Source: Gnetum montanum (lineage: Eukaryota; Streptophyta; Gnetopsida; Gnetales; Gnetaceae). Taken from it: a DNA stretch of 64,000 nt. The notes beneath the pieces are model-generated. The model did no database searches. It was not told the origin of the DNA and saw only the letters and a program-made list of their open reading frames with translations. The stretch spans positions 794,569 to 858,568 of the forward strand of contig MNCI01002119.1 of assembly GCA_015680685.1 (NCBI GenBank). Direction: 5' to 3'. Positions 57,784 to 64,000 of the stretch are shown here, one piece after another (within the stretch, counting starts at the first letter, position 1; the number at the start of each line of letters is the position of its first letter). The translations under genes were made by a program, and so were the position numbers.

Positions 57784-58593
57784 TAATGAGCAGTGAGCAG
57801 TCCCTATGACCAACCATACGAATCACCAGTGTTCACTAAGTGATTCGATCAAATTTTGCAGACTTTAGCTCTCTAAGTACACATTATCTAGGTAATGAAC
57901 TTAAGAACATGATTGTTGTCTTCTCAATTCCACTTCTAAGGTTCCATGGTATGGTTAAGTGTAACCAAGACACATGATTTGTATAACCTTTATATTTTTA
58001 TCTATTTCTCCTAAGCATGAGAACAAAGTAATTGAATGCTTAATTAATCTAGAAACTATCTAATACCTTAATCTAATCCTAACATAAGCATTCATTCCCA
58101 CTTGCTATACACATCCTGAACATGTTGCAATGCTACTAGGTTACCAAGTGTAAACAGTACTAGGATTACCGAGCATTATTGTATGTTCAAGGTGGTCATA
58201 CTTATGTGTCTTAATTGTTTGTAATTAATTAATTAATTAAATGCATGAAAGTAAATTGCATAACAGTAAAGTGCATTAAAGTAAATATTATGCTAATTCC
58301 AAGTGATGCAAGGTTTATCAAGAAGCTCGTCTTTATTACTATTCATACTGAAATGTCCAAGTACATTAGTGCTCAAATAAAGATTTGTACGCTTCTCAAC
58401 TCTTATTGTGGGCACTTAGAAAATATTCTAACTCTCAAAAAAACAAACTACAAGAGCTCCGCTATGTTACTAATGAACAAATTCCTTAAATGCAGTAGGT
58501 GCATGCATTTATATAGGTAAGACCAAACACTCCATCAATGCATCAAATCATGCATTAATGGATAGTTGTCGACAACTGACTGATGATTCATCA
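57784..58593 (-). mobile_element. Solo gypsy LTR in the LINE
   Basis: 810 bp; start TAATGAGCAGTG (decayed from TGATGAGCAGTG) and end GATTCATCA on the plus strand, with flanks GTAAC (57779-57783) and GTAAT (58594-58598). LINE sequence continues on both sides. Close to the LTR at 60480. Confidence 0.8.
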
Positions 58594-59065
58594 GTAATCA
58601 AGATTTCCTTGGATTCATCCACTAAAATAATATCATCAACAAAGTGTATATATTCAGGGATATCACCTTGAATATCTTTAGTTAGCTTATGTATAATAAT
58701 GATAAACATGATGTAATTTGACCTAAATTGGAAAGTTTGAAGTCTCTCTACAGGTAATACAATTTCCAATTATTGCTCCATCATGTATATCTTAAATAGT
58801 CTTTATGCTTTTAATATGAATATCCTTCCTTCTTAACTCCTACTAAATAATATCTCAAAAAACCTTATTATAAAGATTTATTCAAGTTAATGAAAATCAC
58901 ATGTAGATTCCTCCTCTTACACCGAGGTTTATCTATAAACTTTAAAGCAAGAAGATAGTTTTCATAGTTTATCTTCCAAGCATAAAATCACATTGATTCT
59001 TAGAAACATGTGACTTTTTCCTTAAGCATTGTTATATTATATTTAACTTCTATGATACAAATGTA

Positions 59066-59884
59066 ATGTCTATTCAATAGATTCTTTGGGTTGACCTCTT
59101 TCTTGAATTAATATTCAGTTTTTATGATAGAGATGTAATGTTTTTCCACTTGAACCTTTGGATTTTTAGATGTAACAAAACCACAATTTCAATTTTACTT
59201 TCATTATATGATCATTATGTTTATAAATCTAATATATTTTTTACTTTAAAAATCAATTCACAAAATATAGTATTTTGTACATGTGTAGTTGGGCATCCAC
59301 CATTAATCATGAATCTTAGAATCTGTAAAGAAAAGAGAAAACCTTGCAAAGTAGCTTTTCTTAGATGAATTCAAGGTTAAAAATCTAGTTTTGCATGCAA
59401 TACTATTATTCTAAGCTAATATGTATAATGTATCAATTCTTACCATTCTATCTTACTAATAAACAAAGCAATATAGTCCTAGGGAAATCATCTAAAGATC
59501 TCTAGTTAGAAAGGATAGTATCATGAAGAAAATTATAGCTACAAAATTGGGATATTGAAAATTCACATGCAATAAAGAATTCAAAATAGGCTTAGAAAAT
59601 TCTTGAAGTGAAGGTTTATAAAAGATAACAAAATGAAACATAAAAGGTTCATGTACTATCCTTTTACTTAACAAACCAATCGAGTTAGAACATGGTTTAA
59701 TTTGTAAGCCTAATGGCAAAATGTATGACATGGAAACCTATAGCACAAGTTCAAATTGAATGGACATCCCTAAGTTATGAATATATTTTGTAAAAGAAAT
59801 TTGAATATAGTGTGATCGATAAATTGTTGGAATGGGGGGGAGGTGATGGTGGCAGGGAAGGGGTGTGTGTGTGTGTGTTTGGAA
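59066..59884. other. Unassigned AT-rich DNA
   Basis: 'tatgata(c/g)a(a/g)atgtaatgt' occurs at 59051 and 59124, a short local duplication; a (GT)-rich run is at 59863-59880. No gene recognised. Confidence 0.5.
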
Positions 59885-60010
59885 CCCCAAAATAATTGTA
59901 ATATAGCTCAATTTTAACTTTATAACTCATCATTGCCCACCAAAATTGAATGTATACCTTAGAGCTTTGAAATCAAGAGTCTTACCACTAGGCTAACACC
60001 TCATTATTAT
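59885..60010 (-). repeat. tRNA-derived SINE
   Basis: On the minus strand the head 'aatgaggtgt' is followed by box A TAGCCTAGTGG (59995-59985), then 'taagactcttgatttcaaagctc', a weak box B, and the shared body 'gatgagttataaagtt'. Confidence 0.6.
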
Positions 60011-60479
60011 GATTAAAAAATTAGCTTAAATAGAAATGGGTGGATGTTACTAAATTTCTTTGTATAAAAAGGTTGTGACTTTTTCTTATATCATATTGAA
60101 GTATCATGTTGTGGTTGTTGTCAAGTGGTGGAGGGATCAAACTACAAAATAATTTGACTATATATATACCCTAAGATATATAACCAATAGGATATATTAC
60201 AAGAATTATAGAGGAATATAACAATGTTTTAAATGTAACTTGAACTAATTATGATTTGGATGAGGGATATCAAACCTCAAAAATGATATTTTTATAAGTA
60301 AAAAGCATTCAAAGTATATCATAGGCTTAACATTGAGTAGAGAACATTAAAAAGAACATAGAAAGGAAAGACTTTCTAATTATAAGGATGTCTCCTCAAC
60401 TGTACAACCTTATAATTGAATTAATTATGATTGTCCAAACTAAGAATATGATCATAAGTCCCTCTCTCTCTAGTCTATG
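60011..60479. other. Unassigned AT-rich DNA
   Basis: AT-rich with a CT run just before the LTR (60463-60472). Nothing else recognised. Confidence 0.4.
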
Positions 60480-61300
60480 TGATGAGCAGTGAGGTACCCG
60501 TACGCCCAACCATATGAATCACTAAGGTGTTCACATGCGATCTAGTCGAATTTCGTGGACCTATAGTTCATCAATGCACTAATCCTCTAGGAAGTAATAT
60601 TAGTGTTAAGAACATTCATTGTCTTCCCAACTACACTTGTGAAGCTCAAGGATATGGTTTAAGTATAATTGAGGCACATGATTTTTATCATTTTATGTTT
60701 TGAAAGTTTAATCACCTACAACAAGAATGAAAGGTAGAGTAATTTAAGACTTAATTCATCTAATACATAGCTAGCCTAACACAGGCACACGTTACCACTT
60801 TCTAGACACATCTTGAACATGTATAGCACTGCTAGGCTATCAAATGTTAAGCATTTTTGGGTTACTAAGTGATACATGTATACTCAAGGTGGTCATACCT
60901 GTGTTCATTAACAACTAGAAATTAAGTGCTTAATTAAAGTGCATTAAAATGAAATGCATGAAAATAAAGTGCATGTATATTAAATGCATTAAGGAAACAT
61001 TAATCTATTCTCAGTGCTGTAAGGATGATCAAAAGGTCTCATTTTTATTCCTATCACATTGCTGTGCTTAGGTACATCAGTGCTCAAGCAAAGATTTGTA
61101 CACACTCAGACTCTTGCTACAGGCACTCAGAAAGTATTCTAACTCTAGAAAAAAAAAACTGCAAGAGCTTTGCTATCTATGAAAAATACTTATGAAAAAA
61201 TATATGAAAATTATGAGCCTGAATGCTATATTTATAAGCCAACATATATTCCACGATATCAAATATTCGACATTGCATCTTGGGCTTCGATATCAAAGGT
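60480..61300 (-). repeat. 3' LTR of G6
   Basis: TGATGAGCAGTGAGGTACCCG at the U5 end; 'tatttataagcc' as TATA complement near 61231; decayed ATATC palindromes at 61255-61300. The exact U3 start is not clear because no CATCA terminus is visible. Confidence 0.75.
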
Positions 61301-62799
61301 GGTCTAAGTTAGTAGTGTTAGTGGAAAGACTGAAAAATAGGGTACCATGAATAAGTAGTCCATTAAACTTAAAAAAGTTCAAATGCAAGGAAATTCTTAA
61401 AGAATGTTTAAGAATTCACAACAATAACTATAAAAAGGTTTCACTAAAAAATGATGTGAAGATGTGCATAATTGGATGTCATTGATGAGGTAAACAAAAG
61501 GATTTGATTGTAAAAGTGTCTAAGGATAAAGAACTTAACTAACCCAACCAAAAGATATGCAAGTGGGTCCTCCCCAAACCAGGCATAGGCCTTTTATTGC
61601 CCTTGCATAAGTTCAAATTGAGGAGTTCGTGGGCCCCATGGATGATTCATGGTTACGAAAGATTAAGTACAAAGACCTAGAAGAAACAACCTAAGAATTT
61701 GACATATCAAATTAGGACATCGAATAAGAACATGAAATTGGTAGTGAGGTGAGACATGGAAAGCATAGATGGATGAGAGAGAAAGTGGAATGGAGTTCCT
61801 GCTTAAGGTTACATGAAGCCCCTTGTGAATTTTATGGTTAAATGACTTGATAAAATCCATACTTAGTATAGACCAAAACCAACCATGTTCAGTGACTTTG
61901 CATTGCCATTCTAAGACTAGTCCACCCCCCTAAGACACAAGAGTGCTTTCGCAGAACAACCACCATTCCTTATTAGAGAAGAAAAGAGAAGTAAGAAATG
62001 AGGAAGGGCCTTAGTTAGAGGGGACCTTCAGGCATGGGTAACATATCTTTCTAGTTCCATAACTATTGCTTGTAGTCTATTTATTTTGTCTAAGGGGTGT
62101 GCTTTGAATTCCCATCTTTGTTTTTATGAAAACCACATCATGTAAAGACTTATTCAACTCCCTTTTGTTGGTCAACATGGAATAGTAAGAAATCCATGAA
62201 AACACACATGCACCAAGTAAGTAGAAAGGCATAAAGAATACCAAATCCCCTTGAAGTCACACCCTGTTTAAATCTATGAATCTTTTCCAATTCCGAAACT
62301 ACCAAAGTTACAAATTTGTTATAGTTTTATTAATGAAAAAGGAACTGTACATTTCCAAAACAAGGAAAACCACAAAGTTTGTAGATGGGTGGATGTTGTG
62401 GACTCACTGCCTATTTCAATAAAAAGAAACCATGTCCTAATTATTTGTAAAAAAATTCAAAGCTATAATCCAGACACCAACAATAAAATAACAACATAGT
62501 ACATACCACCATCAAGTAACGAATTACCACTGTGCCTAGCACTTATTAACAAAAAGTTAGACAATCACACCAAAATAAAAGAAAATATAAAAGAAAGTGT
62601 AAAATATTCAAGAAATAATAAATGTACTAATGATGCTGTAAAACAAAAATTAGGAAAGATTAATAACATGAAAACAAGAAGATGTAAAATAAAGAATGTG
62701 TAAAACAAAAAGTTGTGAAACAAAAATGTGTAAAAAAAAAAAAGGTGAAAAATTCAGGAGCCACTTATATAGTTAACATGGATGGCCATCTCCCCCATG

Positions 62800-63301
62800 A
62801 TTGAGTTGAAAAGAGGAGATTTGAAATATTGAGCGTGGTTGTCCATCCGATGAGGCGTTTTTTGTATTTGTTGGCTTATGCTCATGGAAAGGTTTGACTT
62901 GTTGTATGTTGACCAGCTATTTCTTGTCTGTGCTCTTAGGTTGGTAGATCATCATGGCCCTAGAAGGAAAAGTTTCATATAGTATATAAGGTCCTTCCCA
63001 CAATGTTTAAAACTTAGTTTGTTGAGGTACATGTGTGGGATTCTAGTAGAAAACCTTATCTCCTAGTTGAAATTTAACTTTTGTAATTTTAAGGTTGTGG
63101 TGCTTTTTGTTGTATGCTTTGTGCAACTCGTTAGATGATAAGGCCATAAATTAATTTTTATCTAGCAAGTTGAGATTCATTAATCTTTCTTTTTGTGCTA
63201 GACTTAAGTCAAGGTCGAGGTCATAAGCTATTGAAAGTGTACACAGCTCACATTGAATAGGAAGTGTTGGTAATTTTCCATACACAATCTTATATGGAGA
63301 G
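62800..63301 (-). pseudogene. Integrase C-terminal part of G6
   Basis: Aligns in reverse with G2 22620-23130. Decoded on the minus strand it gives the YGKLP-like region at the right end, the KxQLGDKVFY...NPTHVPQ, LWEGPYILYETFPS and VNIQQVKPFHEHK stretches, and the terminal SFQLNHGGDGHP, with several stops. The integrase catalytic core would lie beyond the LTR insertion. No function remains. Confidence 0.75.
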
Positions 63302-64000
63302 TAATGAGTGGCAAGGTACCCCTACACTCAACCATACGAATACAAGCGTTTCACGCATGATCCGATCGAACTCCACAGATGAACTAGTTGTCGTATCTAG
63401 ATAGTTACTCATAGATCGTAGTTCGTTATCTTCCCAAACTTACTTGTATTGTCATGATTGTATGGTTAAGTAAGCTTGAGGTATATGATTTTTATAGCTT
63501 TTGTATTTTTTTATGTCTTCTGCTAATAAAGGAGAGCGAGAGAGAACTAAGTGGCTAACTTACATTAACTATTCATTAATTAAGTTCTAAATGTTCCTAA
63601 CACTAGTATCCATTCCCACTTGCCATACACATCTTGAACCAGTGCAACGCTACTGGGATTACCAAACGCTAATCATTACTGGGTTACCAAGCGCTACATG
63701 CATGCTCGAAGAGGTCGTACTGAGTGTATTTAACTAAGGGGGTTGAAGGTTGACAGAGATATTAATTAACTAGGAAAGCATTAAACAATAATTAATTACT
63801 AATTAGCTTAATCTATATGCTGCAAGGTTTATCATAAAGTTTATCTTTATTACCGTACACAAAATTGTGCTCAGGTACAAATTGCTCGAATAAAGATCCG
63901 TTCACTCTATGACTCTTACTATGGGCACACAGAAATAATTCTAACTCTGGGATGAGTAAACTACAAGAATCTGGCTAAGGGTCTAAGTCTAACTATCTGG
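63302..64000 (-). repeat. Gypsy LTR cut by the window edge
   Basis: TAATGAGTGG (from TGATGAGTGG) then the U5 landmarks 'ggtacccctacactcaacc', 'gcaaggtttatcataaag', 'ccgtacacaaaattgtgctcaggtac'. Inserted in the integrase of G6 after GAGAG (63297-63301). The U3 end and any element body are outside, so solo LTR or full element cannot be decided. Confidence 0.8.

Larger units (their letters stand above)
57129..59065 (-). pseudogene. RTE-type LINE reverse transcriptase, fragmented
   Basis: Read leftwards from about 59065: relics of a non-LTR RT with LHVIFINLNKSL (the usual VFIDLEKAYD motif), then 58769-58600 with LTKDIQGDIPEYIHFVDDIILVDES, where FVDDI is the catalytic box. After the solo LTR (57784-58593) come FEYLESLVHVDDKINNDV-like codons (57650-57590) typical of the RTE 3' part, and after the SINE (57270-57414) MAKMCMLRKMLGVTSQDQINN (57242-57170). 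This wording is characteristic of plant RTE-like elements. Many stops; the 5' part with an endonuclease domain was not recognised. Confidence 0.75.
60480..63301 (-). mobile_element. G6: Athila-like element, 3' part
   Basis: Minus-strand element with its 3' LTR at the left (60480 to about 61300), a post-pol noncoding region (to about 62790) with the landmarks 'gggtcctccccaaaccagg' (61565) and 'ggccttagttagaggggacc' (62008), and the integrase C terminus (62800-63301). Another LTR cuts it at 63302; the rest lies outside. Because integrase is present, it is of the G2 type, not the pol-less type. Confidence 0.8.

Noticed and set aside
59492-59731. A 79-residue hydrophobic ORF
   Set aside because: No recognisable family, AT-rich chance frame, no conserved neighbours.

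Overview
This window is plant nuclear DNA dominated by nested LTR retrotransposons, with one clear host gene. The pol fragments are plant Ty3/gypsy of the Athila type and plant Ty1/copia, there is an RTE-type LINE and a tRNA-derived SINE family, and the host gene has plant-like short GT-AG introns. Most element ORFs are broken by stops that look like C-to-T or G-to-A decay. This fits a large, repeat-rich seed-plant genome such as a gymnosperm, but the sequence alone does not fix the species.

Layout. 1-7037: G1, a minus-strand Athila-like element that runs off the left edge; its gag is split by a solo LTR. 7038-9028: unassigned DNA holding a 165-bp tandem repeat. 9034-25848: G2, a full-length plus-strand Athila-type element with perfect GTGAG target-site duplications. 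Its pol is split by G3 (15095-22015, minus strand). 25854-28406: unassigned AT-rich DNA with SINE copies. 28412-53014: C1, a copia element expanded by insertions. Its 5' LTR holds a solo gypsy LTR (28663-29873). Its leader holds G4 (30158-48222, minus, ATGTT duplications). The 5' LTR of G4 holds G5 (39919-47386, plus, CCTAC duplications), and G4 also holds a long unrelated LTR (32968-35002, GTATC duplications). 53316-55068: a six-exon gene for an AT-hook/DEK_C chromatin protein, about 300 bp past the copia 3' LTR. 55069-64000: tandem repeats, LTRs, a LINE with a SINE and a solo LTR inside it, and a further minus-strand Athila-like element cut by another LTR at the right edge.

The gypsy elements are one superfamily in three forms. 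G2 has gag-PR-RT-RH-INT. G5 has gag-PR but lost RT-RH-INT in one internal deletion. G1, G3 and G4 lack pol and instead carry, after the post-pol noncoding block, a second large ORF ('ORF-X') with its own U3-like palindrome/TATA segment. ORF-X encodes a domain resembling the 'putative plant transposon protein' family, then a long coiled coil. All use a primer-binding site complementary to tRNA-Asp. In G3 the complement is not 18 nt but the whole tRNA including CCA, joined directly to the tail of gag. That is the most striking feature here: a fossil of reverse transcription through the entire primer tRNA.

Assembly cautions: a 692-base N gap (34158-34849), single Ns at 31863 and 32568 bounding a segment that looks inverted by scaffolding, and a 42-base G run.
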